This document shows positions 7,631 through 14,190 of a stretch of DNA of 64,000 nt, in pieces. Location of the stretch: assembly GCF_923868895.1 (NCBI RefSeq), contig NZ_OV350343.1, forward strand, positions 3,410,001 to 3,474,000, in the 5' to 3' direction. A program made the translations under genes and the position numbers. This DNA comes from Halomonas sp. TD01. Lineage in GTDB: Bacteria; Pseudomonadota; Gammaproteobacteria; Pseudomonadales; Halomonadaceae. The notes below the pieces were generated by a model. It ran no database searches and was not told the DNA's origin. It was given only the letters and a program-made list of their open reading frames with translations. Within the stretch, counting starts at the first letter, position 1, and every line of letters starts with the position of its first letter.

Positions 7631-8290
7631 GTGGGAAATGAGCGCGCCGAGCGGGCGAAACAAGCTCGTATCGCCAAGCTGCGCGAACGTATTAACGTGG
7701 AAATCTGGAGCTTTCTGGATACCGCTGTAGGGCTCGATTCAAGCGGCCTTGCAGACCTTCACGATGCCGTCGTGGCCATCGACGTAGACGGCTACTTTGA
7801 TGTGACTGCGGAAGCCGAAGACGCCAAAGCCGAAGTGCTAAAGCGCATCAGCGAACAACACGGACAAACGTTGGAACGTGAACGGCTTGCGGCAGAGCAA
7901 GCCCAGGTGGAAGCAGATCGTAAGCGCCTGCGTGAAGAAGAAGAGAAGCGCGCAGCTGATCAACGTGAGCTTGAAGAATTGCGCCGTGAGAAAGCTGAAC
8001 GCGAAGCGGCAGAGAAGCGTAAGGCTCAACCAGAGCCAGAGCCAGCGCCTGAACCTGAGCCAATGCCCGCCGCTGCTGAGCATAAGCCGCTGAACACTAG
8101 CCGCTTGAGTGCCGCCGCTGACTCCTTCACCAAGGCCACGGTACCGGCTCCAAAACCTGAAACAGTCACCATCAGCCGCGGCGAGTATGACCAGCTGCTA
8201 GCCGACCAAGCCAAGCTACACGCCTTGGAAGCCATGGGCGTCGATAACTGGTCTGGCTATTCCGCTGCGATGGATCAACTAGCCGCCTAA
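7631..8290 (+). CDS. Phage early protein with coiled coil, DUF1351-like, possibly 5'-truncated
   Basis: 219 residues. The N-terminal third reads like the end of a nucleotide-metabolism/recombination-associated phage protein (VDGYFDVTAEAEDAKAEVLK). Residues about 75-130 form a highly charged coiled coil rich in Glu, Arg and Lys. A Pro-Glu repeat linker (about 135-145) follows, and the C-terminus has VTISRGEYDQLLADQAKLHA and VDNWSGYSAAM, a tail shared by many phage early proteins. GTG 7631 follows directly after an in-frame TAG and has no convincing ribosome-binding site. The family usually has a longer N-terminus, so this may be a 5'-deleted gene at the prophage edge. Confidence 0.6.
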   Translation: MGNERAERAKQARIAKLRERINVEIWSFLDTAVGLDSSGLADLHDAVVAIDVDGYFDVTAEAEDAKAEVLKRISEQHGQTLERERLAAEQAQVEADRKRLREEEEKRAADQRELEELRREKAEREAAEKRKAQPEPEPAPEPEPMPAAAEHKPLNTSRLSAAADSFTKATVPAPKPETVTISRGEYDQLLADQAKLHALEAMGVDNWSGYSAAMDQLAA

Positions 8291-8312
8291 CCGATTAATA
8301 CTTCCCACCATC

Positions 8313-8333
8313 AGGGGCCGCAAGGCCCCTTTT
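8313..8333 (+). terminator. Intercistronic hairpin with GCAA loop and T tract
   Basis: AGGGGCC, GCAA loop, GGCCCCT, then TTTCTTT. It lies 15 bp upstream of the exonuclease start and looks like a weak terminator or processing hairpin. It belongs to a set repeated through this gene cluster. Confidence 0.65.
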
Positions 8334-8347
8334 CTTTGGAGCCTACT

Positions 8348-8941
8348 ATGAACCCTGTTCTTTTCTTCGACACTGAAACCACTGGTCTTCCTGACTGGAA
8401 ATCTCCCAGCGAAAGCGAACACCAACCGCACCTGGTGCAACTAGCCGCCATTCTGGCTGACACCGATGCACGTAAGGAAATCGCCACACTAGATTTGATC
8501 ATTGCTCCTGACGGCTGGGAAATTCCTACCGAGGTATCTGATATTCACGGCATCACACATGAGCATGCTGCCGCTGTCGGTGTAGATGAATCACTAGCCC
8601 TCAACCTCTTCTTTCAGCTTTGGGGCCGGTACCCACGGGTCGCTCACAACCGCACCTTTGATCAGCGCATTATCCGCATCGCCGCCAAACGCTATATGAG
8701 CGAAGGCGACGCAGAGGCGTGGGCCGATAAAGAAGAGTTTGCCGACACTATGCTTCTGGCCAAACCCATTATGCAGATGCCACCCAAAGGCCGGTATGGC
8801 TACAAGTCACCAAAGCTATCTGAAGCCTACGAGTTCTTCACCGGTAAGCAGTTGGAAAATGCGCACAGCGCTATGGCCGATACCCGCGCCTGCATGGAGG
8901 TTTACTGGCACCTGCTCGATCACGAAGCGAAAGCCGCTTAA
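8348..8941 (+). CDS. DEDDh 3'-5' exonuclease (DnaQ-like), phage type
   Basis: 197 residues from ATG 8348, chosen for GGAG eight bases upstream rather than the in-frame TTG 8336. All three exonuclease motifs are visible: FFDTETTGLP near the start (D-x-E), HNRTFDQRI at about 103-111 (Exo II), and HSAMADTRA at about 177-185 (H-x4-D, Exo III). The enzyme removes nucleotides from 3' ends using two metal ions. Its place beside an SSB gene suggests a role in phage recombination or replication. It is separated from both neighbours by GC-rich hairpins. Confidence 0.9.
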   Translation: MNPVLFFDTETTGLPDWKSPSESEHQPHLVQLAAILADTDARKEIATLDLIIAPDGWEIPTEVSDIHGITHEHAAAVGVDESLALNLFFQLWGRYPRVAHNRTFDQRIIRIAAKRYMSEGDAEAWADKEEFADTMLLAKPIMQMPPKGRYGYKSPKLSEAYEFFTGKQLENAHSAMADTRACMEVYWHLLDHEAKAA

Positions 8942-8957
8942 CTCATTCCCCACCCTT

Positions 8958-8970
8958 GGGCCTCTGGCCC
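8958..8970 (+). terminator. Intercistronic hairpin GGGCC-TCT-GGCCC
   Basis: A short perfect GC stem between the exonuclease gene and the next start. There is no T tract, so termination is doubtful. It is part of the repeated intercistronic hairpin set. Confidence 0.45.
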
Positions 8971-9001
8971 TACTCACCACACCTCAATGAGGTAACTCGC
9001 A

Positions 9002-9367
9002 ATGTCTCATCCCACCGATGTGACCAGGTTCCTTGAAGACCTGGACGGCGGCGTATTGGCTGAACGCCTGGGTAAAGTCCTTAGCCATGCAGCAGCAGCC
9101 GCAACGGACAACCCAAAGAAGAAAGGCAAGGTTTCGATAGATCTCACTATCGAGAATATCGGATCCGGCGCCCGGGTCGGCGTTACTCATAAGCTGGCCT
9201 TCAAGATCCCGACCGAGCACGGCACGCAGTCGGAAGAACACACCACCGAAACGGTCATGTGTGTGAACACGGGCGGCGAAATGACGCTGGAGCCCAAGAA
9301 CCAGTTCGACATGCTTGGCCACCCGCATCGTAAAGGCACCATTCAACAACAAGGAGAACAGCACTAA
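9002..9367 (+). CDS. Phage early protein, function unknown
   Basis: 121 residues. The N-terminus is helical and acidic (RFLEDLDGGVLAERLGKVLS), followed by an Ala-rich stretch and a beta-rich middle (KVSIDLTIENIGSGARVGV). The C-terminal tail is Gln/His-rich. I recognise no enzymatic motif. Genes of this size and pattern commonly sit directly before the DUF2303 gene in Gammaproteobacterial prophages. Its stop overlaps the next start (TAATG at 9365-9369), so the two are translationally coupled. Confidence 0.7.
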   Translation: MSHPTDVTRFLEDLDGGVLAERLGKVLSHAAAAATDNPKKKGKVSIDLTIENIGSGARVGVTHKLAFKIPTEHGTQSEEHTTETVMCVNTGGEMTLEPKNQFDMLGHPHRKGTIQQQGEQH

Positions 9368-10161
9368 TGTCATTGACCAAAGAAGCCCTGCAGCACATTG
9401 AAGCCAGCCACAAAACTGGCACCGAAGCCGCCGAAGGTCACGCGTTGATCGTCGGTGATAATTTCAAACTGGTGGATATGGAGAAGTACCAAGACCAGCG
9501 CCGCCGCTTTCGTGGGCAATTCAGAACCAAAGGGCTGAAAGATTTTATTTCCTACGTGGCGGGCCGCAAGAGCGAAGCGCCCGTATTCATCGACCGCGAC
9601 GCTATGGCGGCATGCTCATATCTGGATATCGGCATTCCAGAGCGCCCTGGCCACTGCGATCATTCCGCCACCCTGAACCTACCCAAAACGCCAGAGTTCA
9701 CAGCTTACCTGCACGCCGACGGCAGCACCTTCGATCAGGAGGAAATGGTCGAGCTGGTAGAAGATTGGGGCCATCTATTGGAGTTTGAAAACAGCAAAGG
9801 CGAACCTCTGGAGCGTACCAAGGTAATTCACGCTTTCCGGAAAGTCAGCCTAGAAGATCTCACCAACATTGAGAGCGAAAAGCAAGAGCATTCCAGCCGA
9901 GTTGGCGTCATGAACAGCGTCACCGTAAAGAACGCCGAACGCTTGCCTGCCGTTATCTACTGGAAGCTAACACCCTACGAGGGCTTAACAGAGCGCACAC
10001 TGGCGATGCGCGTTTCCAGCAAGACCAAAGGCGGGCCATCGTTTGGGTTGCGCGCTATCGCGCTGGATGCCGCCAAAGAAGAGATCGCCGCCGAGTTCGC
10101 TGCACTAGTCACTGACGGCCTGCCGGAAAGCGAGTGCCTACTGGGTACCTTTCAGCCTTAA
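9367..10161 (+). CDS. DUF2303 (YfdQ-like) phage protein
   Basis: 264 residues. Family landmarks include [72 protein letters not shown] and [20 protein letters not shown]. Proteins of this family are found in the early region of temperate phages and in cryptic prophages such as CPS-53; their function is not established, but they recur next to SSB and recombination genes, as here. The start overlaps the preceding stop. Confidence 0.85.
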   Translation: MSLTKEALQHIEASHKTGTEAAEGHALIVGDNFKLVDMEKYQDQRRRFRGQFRTKGLKDFISYVAGRKSEAPVFIDRDAMAACSYLDIGIPERPGHCDHSATLNLPKTPEFTAYLHADGSTFDQEEMVELVEDWGHLLEFENSKGEPLERTKVIHAFRKVSLEDLTNIESEKQEHSSRVGVMNSVTVKNAERLPAVIYWKLTPYEGLTERTLAMRVSSKTKGGPSFGLRAIALDAAKEEIAAEFAALVTDGLPESECLLGTFQP

Positions 10162-10181
10162 CGGAAGCACCCAACCACACA

Positions 10182-10199
10182 GGGCCTTCGGGCCCTTTT
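10182..10199 (+). terminator. Intercistronic hairpin with UUCG loop and T tract
   Basis: GGGCC-TTCG-GGCCC followed by TTTT, a classical stable tetraloop stem with terminator form. It lies about 15 bases before the SSB start. Confidence 0.7.
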
Positions 10200-10213
10200 C
10201 ATTTGGAGGTCAC

Positions 10214-10765
10214 ATGGCCCGAGGCATTAACAAAGTCATATTGATTGGCAACCTGGGCCAAGACCCAGAAGTACGCTTCACTAAAGGCAGCACCGCCGTC
10301 GCCAATCTCAACATTGCCACCAGTGACAGCTGGATGGATCGCAATAGCGGCCAACGCCAAGAGCGAACCGAGTGGCATCGCGTCATCTTGTTCAAGAAAA
10401 CGGCAGAAATTGCCCAGCAGTATTTGAAAAAAGGCTCAAAGGTCTATATCGAAGGCCGACTGCAGACACGCAAATGGCAAGACCAAAGCGGGCAAGATCG
10501 CTACACCACGGAAGTCGTCGCTAACGATATGCAAATGCTGGATGGCGTCGGGCAGCAGCAAGCGCCACAACAAAGCGGGTACCAGCAACCGCCTCAGAAT
10601 CAGCAGCGCAGTGGCTATCAACAGCCGCCGCCGAATAACTCAGGCTATGGCGCTCCACTGCAGTCCCAGGGCCAACACCCACCGCAACATAACCAGCAAC
10701 AGGCATACGGCGCTCCCAACTCTGCGCAGTACGACGACTTTGACGACGAAATACCTTTTAACTGA
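10214..10765 (+). CDS. ssb: Single-stranded DNA-binding protein
   Basis: 183 residues. The OB-fold domain (about 1-110) starts [20 protein letters not shown] and includes [20 protein letters not shown] and [21 protein letters not shown] long Gln/Pro/Gly-rich linker follows (about 113-170), then the conserved acidic tip DDEIPFN that recruits partner proteins. It coats single-stranded DNA during replication and recombination. GGAGG lies upstream of ATG 10214. This is the phage copy; the host should have its own ssb elsewhere. Confidence 0.96.
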   Translation: MARGINKVILIGNLGQDPEVRFTKGSTAVANLNIATSDSWMDRNSGQRQERTEWHRVILFKKTAEIAQQYLKKGSKVYIEGRLQTRKWQDQSGQDRYTTEVVANDMQMLDGVGQQQAPQQSGYQQPPQNQQRSGYQQPPPNNSGYGAPLQSQGQHPPQHNQQQAYGAPNSAQYDDFDDEIPFN

Positions 10766-10975
10766 CGCCTTATCGGGGCGCTCAAATACCGAATACACAC
10801 ATCGCGCCTAACCGCTTGCACATCGGTTCGGGAGGCGCGTGGTTTATTTGTACCAATAAGCCAGTGCAGCGGAGATATGCCGCCCCTCCTTAGCTCTAAC
10901 CTGCAACTGCTGGCATGGGGTCAGCCTGCGCGGGCCGAGCTGACTGTTAATCAGTAGGCATAGGCAAAGCCGTAA

Positions 10976-10992
10976 GCCCCACGATACGGGGC
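10976..10992 (+). terminator. Intercistronic hairpin GCCCC-N7-GGGGC
   Basis: GCCCC (10976-10980) pairs with GGGGC (10988-10992), followed by CTTTC and then the TAGGAGG ribosome-binding site of the next gene. The 10766-10975 spacer has no gene that I recognise. Confidence 0.5.
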
Positions 10993-11014
10993 CTTTCAAA
11001 TTTAGGAGGCATCT

Positions 11015-11515
11015 ATGAATGAGCGACTGAAAGAGTTAGCAGAACGGCTGACAGAGCCAGGCAGCAAATGCCAGCACCTCAGCATGTCTGAGGTGCACGA
11101 ACTTAGCGAGGCAGTGCTAGAGCTGCTTGAGAATCCCGCCATCATTGACACCAAGCAAGTGTTTGCCGTCATCCAAAACGCCGATGGTACAGAAGGACGT
11201 GGGCCAAATTATGTGATGGCGGTATGCGAAGCTGAATCAACAGCTCGCCGCTTGGGTAAAGGCAAAGACGTTCAAGGCTCTGATTGCGGCATTGTGCCGA
11301 CAGTAGCTATTCGGATCGGCAACCAAGCCTATGCCACCCCCTGCTCTTGGCTGGCACCGTGCCGGATTTATGAACCTAACGCCGAAGACAGAGCGGCAGA
11401 AAGGGAGCTACAGCATCAGCGGGCTGCGGAAAAGAAAAAGCATGACGCACTGGGGCGCGCTAAGGCGGCGGGCCTGAGTGATGAGGACATTAAGGCGTTG
11501 AGTAGTAATGATTAA
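11015..11515 (+). CDS. Phage hypothetical protein with charged C-terminal helix
   Basis: 166 residues with a strong ribosome-binding site (TAGGAGG). The N-terminal part is helical (MNERLKELAERLTEP, VHELSEAVLELLENP). The middle is a compact Cys-containing domain (YVMAVCEAESTARRLGKG, then ATPCSWLAPCRIYEP). The end is a highly charged helix (EDRAAERELQHQRAAEKKKH). No known motif. It is in the same orientation as the phage early genes and closes the early block. Confidence 0.65.
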   Translation: MNERLKELAERLTEPGSKCQHLSMSEVHELSEAVLELLENPAIIDTKQVFAVIQNADGTEGRGPNYVMAVCEAESTARRLGKGKDVQGSDCGIVPTVAIRIGNQAYATPCSWLAPCRIYEPNAEDRAAERELQHQRAAEKKKHDALGRAKAAGLSDEDIKALSSND

Positions 11516-11825
11516 CTTCTGAAGCTGCTTTAGGGATGGAGCCGAGCATCGCACCCAAACTGGCCCAACCGACGTTTGCTGATACTTCACAAAATGTAGC
11601 AATTGTGATGCCGAAATTTTTAAGCATGACGGTACCCTCCTCATCGGGATGTTTGCCCGAACCAGTGTTGCTTAGTAGCCAATTTTTAACCAAGTGGAGC
11701 AAGAAGCAGATAAAAATCAGCAAGAGGAAAGGCCAAGGACAAGTGGAGATAAGACCCACCCACATCCCTAAAGCAGCTAAACCCATATTACCACAATATT
11801 TCGCAAATATCAATACACGCCCCAA
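11490..11825 (-). CDS. Small membrane protein, function unknown, with a strong internal start
   Basis: The open frame is 111 residues from TTG 11825. It is hydrophobic at about residues 14-50 (MGLAALGMWVGLIS, then PFLLLIFICFLLHLV). A second part from ATG 11627 (MLKNFGITIATFCEVSANVG) is preceded by GAGGAGGG at ideal spacing, so a separate 45-residue protein may start there. The two halves share a similar stretch (NMGLAALGMWVGLI and NVGWASLGAMLGSI), hinting at internal duplication. It runs against the phage early genes and overlaps the preceding gene's end by 26 bp. Confidence 0.45.
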   Translation of the reverse strand: MGRVLIFAKYCGNMGLAALGMWVGLISTCPWPFLLLIFICFLLHLVKNWLLSNTGSGKHPDEEGTVMLKNFGITIATFCEVSANVGWASLGAMLGSIPKAASEVNHYYSTP

Positions 11826-11877
11826 ATGTCAATAACTTTTTTTCATATTCAAGACAAATATTAATCGAGATAAGTGT

Positions 11878-12290
11878 ATGAAACTTCGAAATATTAAGCA
11901 TTTTCACCTATTCTGCGGCCTCGGTGGCGGCGCTCTGTGCTTCAACCGAGGCTATGCCCGTGCTGGCAACATCGAAGCCAAATTCCAATGTCTGAGCGGT
12001 ATCGTCGCTTTACCTAAAATCAAAGCAACTTGGTCGATGGTGGCCTAGGAGAGACATGACCTATTACCCAAAGCCCACGCAGAGTGCATCTCCTGCCGAC
12101 ATGTTATCGCCGACTGTGGCAACCTAACCTTTTCCACCATGCCCATACTGAGCAAAAGCAAACACCTCATTATCGTCAGCTGCACGGAGTACCTAGATGC
12201 TCGATCTGCTCCCGAACGCCAAGCGGATAGTCGTGATAGTCTGCAAACGGCGGTCTATCCCTAACACACCGCAATGGCGATTATCAACGC
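11878..12290 (+). pseudogene. Remnant of a phage C5-cytosine DNA methyltransferase
   Basis: From ATG 11878 the sequence reads NIKHFHLFCGLGGGALCFNR, then GYARAGNIEAKFQCLSGI, which is the SAM-binding motif I region of phage C5 methyltransferases. A TAG follows at 12046-12048, and no catalytic PCQ or ENV motif follows. The next 240 bp read in scraps such as HAECISCRHVIADCG and resemble the end of another phage gene. Only the first 40-50 residues of the methyltransferase survive. The exact right limit is uncertain. Confidence 0.6.
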
Positions 12291-12303
12291 ACCTGTTTAA
12301 GCA

Positions 12304-12591
12304 TTACACTCTAGCCTTAGACCGCACTATTGTATAAACAGAGTCCCCGCATGAGTAAGTGACTCCATTGGGAGACGATGTACGGCTAACGGGTAAAAGG
12401 TCGTGATGGGCCTTAGCGTTCTTATTCAAAAAGGAGTTAACTATCTCATCACCAGTTAATTGTGCATAACTAGCCGTTAGACAGCGCATCATTTCATCAA
12501 GCTTTCTTACACCTACAGTTCCAGCTTTTATGGTTCTAGCAAATACTCTTTGAGTCCCATCGTAGGTTTCGATGTCATAGTCGATAAGCAT
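12304..12591 (-). CDS. Hypothetical protein
   Basis: 95 residues from ATG 12591 with GGAGAA about eight bases upstream. The sequence begins LIDYDIETYDGTQRVFARTI and has balanced composition with no membrane segment. I recognise no family. It is transcribed against the phage genes, and its 5' end faces the terminator at 12634-12655. It may be cargo or a regulatory gene of the prophage; it could also be a chance frame. Confidence 0.45.
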   Translation of the reverse strand: MLIDYDIETYDGTQRVFARTIKAGTVGVRKLDEMMRCLTASYAQLTGDEIVNSFLNKNAKAHHDLLPVSRTSSPNGVTYSCGDSVYTIVRSKARV

Positions 12592-12633
12592 CTACATACT
12601 TCTCCATAGACTTTAAAAAACATTATCAATATT

Positions 12634-12655
12634 ACCGCCTGCTGGCGGTTTTTTT
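12634..12655 (+). terminator. Rho-independent terminator
   Basis: ACCGCC-TGCT-GGCGGT followed by seven T. It is a clear intrinsic terminator upstream of the excisionase/integrase pair, isolating it from the rest of the prophage. Confidence 0.85.
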
Positions 12656-12663
12656 GTGCCCGC

Positions 12664-12680
12664 AGGCCCTGCTTGGGCCT
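12664..12680 (+). terminator. Hairpin AGGCCC-TGCTT-GGGCCT before the excisionase gene
   Basis: A perfect 6-bp GC stem, like the other hairpins of this cluster, placed ahead of a GGGAG ribosome-binding site. It has no T tract, so a role in RNA processing or translation is as likely as termination. Confidence 0.4.
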
Positions 12681-12706
12681 CGCTGTCCACCAAGGGAGAC
12701 GCCATC

Positions 12707-12928
12707 ATGGACCTGTTATTAACGCTAGGTGAGATAGAGACACTAACTGGCCGCAAGCGAACCAAGGAGCAATGCGCCTCGCTTGATGCCATGGGGGTGC
12801 GCTGGAAGGTTAATGCCAGTGGCGCACTTATTGTAGGCCGTCGGCATGTTGAGCAAGTGCTTTGCGGCGAAGATCTCAGTCAGGCGCCAGAAACCAAACG
12901 ACCTAATTTTGAGGCCTTACACGCATGA
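12707..12928 (+). CDS. DUF4224 protein (probable excisionase/direction factor)
   Basis: 73 residues from ATG 12707, chosen for AAGGGAG seven bases upstream; an in-frame upstream start would run through the hairpin. The pattern LTLGEIETLTGRKRTKEQC, then DAMGVRWKVNASGALIVGRR, is the DUF4224 signature, a small domain found immediately before phage integrases. By position it is likely the recombination directionality factor. Its stop overlaps the integrase start by 4 bp (ATGA), so the two are translationally coupled. Confidence 0.8.
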   Translation: MDLLLTLGEIETLTGRKRTKEQCASLDAMGVRWKVNASGALIVGRRHVEQVLCGEDLSQAPETKRPNFEALHA

Positions 12929-13944
12929 CGCAGGAAAACCCAGGCATCCCCAGGGTGTATTGGAAAAGTGGCGCATGGCGCTATAAATGCAACGCCCGCC
13001 AGAAAGCACTGGTGGGCAAAAGCTGGATACGACTAGGAGAAACTGCCAAGGAAGCTCAAGCCGCGTACGAACAGTGGCAAGAGCGGCTATTCCCCAAGGC
13101 AGGCATGGGCCGCATATTCGAACGCTATGAAGCTGAGATCATCCCCGCTAAACCAGCAGAGGCAACACGGCGTTCCAACCTGCAGGAGCTTAAAAAGCTG
13201 CGCGCCGTGTTTGCCGATTGTGAGCCAGGCGATATAACGGTTCACGACATTTATCGCTATATGGACGCCCGCGGCGTTCAGTCTAAAACGCAGGCCAACC
13301 ATGAGCTGGCATTGCTCAAGCACATATTTAGGTACGCCCAGCGCTGGGGAATTGTCGAACACAACCCCGCCGATCCAGTAACCAAGTTTAAACTAAAGCC
13401 ACGTGACCGCTATATCACCCACGCAGAGTTTAGCCGCTTCCTGAAATTCACTTCCCCGTGGGTACGCCGGTACGCCCTACTGAAATACAAAACCGGCTTA
13501 CGCCAACGCGATCTTCTCACTCTTCGTCTGGATCAGCTTACACCGGACGGCATCGTTTTACGCAGCAGTAAGGCAGGTAAGCAGGCGCTGATACCGTGGG
13601 ACGATGAGCTGAGGCGATTAGTGCAGGAGATAAAGGCCGACAATCTAGGCCGTGGCAAGCAAGGCCCCACGCTGTTCTGCAAGCGGGACGGTATGCCCTA
13701 CAACAAGGATAAGTTTCACAGTCGCTGGCAATACGGAATGCGGAAGGCGATGCATGAAGGTCACGTCGAGCGATTTACCGAGCATGACATCCGCGCCAAG
13801 CACGCGACCGATGCGGATGACCAAGGCTATGACGCAATGACCAACTTACAGCACAGCGACCGTCGAACGACTGAGGTCTATCTGCGCGCAAAGCGGGTGC
13901 TGACAGTAAATACGTTAGGAGCGGAAGAGTTCTTAGAAGACTAG
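12925..13944 (+). CDS. int: Tyrosine-type phage integrase
   Basis: 339 residues. The N-terminal arm-binding region (about 1-60) is followed by a SAM-like core-binding domain (about 65-150) and the catalytic domain. Catalytic residues are visible: Arg in YKTGLRQRDLLTLR, the H-x-x-R pair in FTEHDIRAKHA, His in LQHSDRR and the nucleophile Tyr in TTEVYLRAKR. It integrates and excises the prophage by site-specific recombination. It lies about 135 bp left of the partial tRNA-Ser copy, the usual place for the integrase of an element inserted in a tRNA gene. Full length. Confidence 0.93.
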   Translation: MTQENPGIPRVYWKSGAWRYKCNARQKALVGKSWIRLGETAKEAQAAYEQWQERLFPKAGMGRIFERYEAEIIPAKPAEATRRSNLQELKKLRAVFADCEPGDITVHDIYRYMDARGVQSKTQANHELALLKHIFRYAQRWGIVEHNPADPVTKFKLKPRDRYITHAEFSRFLKFTSPWVRRYALLKYKTGLRQRDLLTLRLDQLTPDGIVLRSSKAGKQALIPWDDELRRLVQEIKADNLGRGKQGPTLFCKRDGMPYNKDKFHSRWQYGMRKAMHEGHVERFTEHDIRAKHATDADDQGYDAMTNLQHSDRRTTEVYLRAKRVLTVNTLGAEEFLED

Positions 13945-14036
13945 ACATTCGTCTATTGTGCACTGGTCTAGCGAAAGCAGTATAACGGTAGGTGTTCCCC
14001 TCGTTATATTTTCGCCCTTTTTTGATGCCTAGAAAC

Positions 14037-14067
14037 AAAAAAAGGAACCAGCTAAGTAGCTGATTCC
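14037..14067 (-). terminator. Terminator next to the partial tRNA copy
   Basis: On the reverse strand GGAATCAGCT pairs with AGCTGGTTCC and is followed by seven T. It would terminate transcription coming out of a tRNA-Ser gene fused at 14078-14094, so it looks like the tRNA terminator carried by, or originally next to, the prophage. Confidence 0.75.
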
Positions 14068-14077
14068 CTTAATGTTT

Positions 14078-14094
14078 TGGCGGAGGGACAGGGA
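14078..14094. other. Attachment site: 17-bp copy of the tRNA-Ser 3' end
   Basis: TGGCGGAGGGACAGGGA is identical to 23304-23320, the 3' end (including CCA) of tRNA-Ser. Identity stops immediately after. This is the att core shared by the two ends of the 14-23 kb element and also marks the right end of the prophage remnant. Confidence 0.85.
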
Positions 14095-14154
14095 CTATCC
14101 GATTCTTCATTTAAACCGTTGAAATACTTGATATACGTTGATTTTCTGCTAATT

Positions 14155-14177
14155 TGGGACAAATTACTGGGACAAAT
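14155..14177 (+). repeat. Left arm-type repeats of the mobilizable element
   Basis: TGGGACAAAT occurs at 14155-14164 and 14168-14177, a 13-bp period. The same pair with the same period and orientation occurs at the other end of the element (23230-23252). Confidence 0.75.
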
Positions 14178-14190
14178 TAGCAGGAATCAT

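Larger units (their letters stand above)
7631..13944 (+). mobile_element. Prophage remnant: early/recombination genes plus excisionase and integrase
   Basis: Eight mostly same-strand genes: DUF1351-like protein, DEDDh exonuclease, two early proteins including a DUF2303 member, SSB, a hypothetical, a DUF4224 protein and a tyrosine integrase. No capsid, tail, terminase, lysis or repressor genes are present. A decayed cytosine methyltransferase fragment lies inside. The integrase end abuts the partial tRNA-Ser copy at 14078-14094, consistent with insertion at that tRNA. The left end, near 7560-7630, is not marked by a clear repeat. Confidence 0.7.

Noticed and set aside
7631..13944. Prophage remnant as a phage-inducible satellite
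   Set aside because: No satellite hallmarks (capsid-remodelling, packaging redirection or dedicated repressor genes) are visible; a deleted prophage is simpler.
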